Shown one piece after another: positions 63,961 through 64,000 of a stretch of DNA of 64,000 nt. The stretch is from Solen grandis. Taxonomy: Eukaryota > Mollusca > Bivalvia > Adapedonta > Solenidae. The translations under genes were made by a program, and so were the position numbers. The notes under the pieces are model-generated. The model saw nothing but the letters and a program-made list of their open reading frames with translations, did not search any database and was not told the origin of the DNA. Numbering within the stretch: the stretch's first letter is position 1; the number at the start of each line of letters is the position of its first letter. The DNA is taken from the NCBI GenBank assembly GCA_021229015.1, contig CM037777.1, positions 56,242,089-56,306,088 of the forward strand, written 5' to 3'.

Positions 63961-64000
63961 ATGACAACAACTGCCACCAACACAAACACCTAAGCCAGAT

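Overview
The window is animal (eukaryotic) nuclear DNA: AT-rich, intron-dominated and full of non-autonomous transposable elements. The repeat types (TTAA-flanked MITEs with a palindromic core, tRNA-derived SINEs, tandem-core elements ending in an ACGG/ACAG microsatellite plus hairpin) point to a bivalve mollusc. A venerid clam such as Mercenaria is my best guess, but it cannot be proved from the sequence alone.

One protein-coding gene dominates. On the minus strand, from about 62.6 kb down to 18.2 kb, 24 exons with canonical GT/AG borders and fully consistent phases encode a GRAF-family Rho GTPase-activating protein (ARHGAP26/10/42 type). The visible product is 764 residues in the order BAR (partial), PH, RhoGAP, Pro/Ser-rich linker, SH3, stop. 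The first exons, about 90-100 residues of BAR, lie beyond the right edge. Two linker exons (51 and 114 nt) are symmetric, so they could be cassette exons.

Layout. 1-2.76 kb: non-LTR retrotransposon on the minus strand (ORF1 end, APE endonuclease, RT), running off the left edge and broken only by one 2-bp frameshift. 2.87-5.1 kb: a short GGTAGCGAATTG repeat cluster, SINE pieces, and a mariner transposase relic split by a MITE. 5.1-18.2 kb: no recognisable gene; a Tc1/mariner-like long-inverted-repeat element, two further TIR elements, a 100-N assembly gap (13901-14000) and a 156-bp tandem-core element. 18.2-62.6 kb: the GRAF-like gene. Its introns hold seven of the nine MITE copies left of its first visible exon or between exons, several SINE families, two long 38-bp minisatellites (44.4-45.6 and 57.7-58.6 kb), a 35-bp array, three more tandem-core elements and a pogo/Tigger-like element. 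62.6-64 kb: intron sequence with another MITE copy.

I see no bacterial-type system, CRISPR array, functional tRNA or rRNA. The most interesting signals are in the mobile DNA: a dense TTAA-flanked MITE family with copies sitting next to splice sites, a minisatellite apparently grown out of a MITE core, and several unrelated elements that share one architecture and one short motif.
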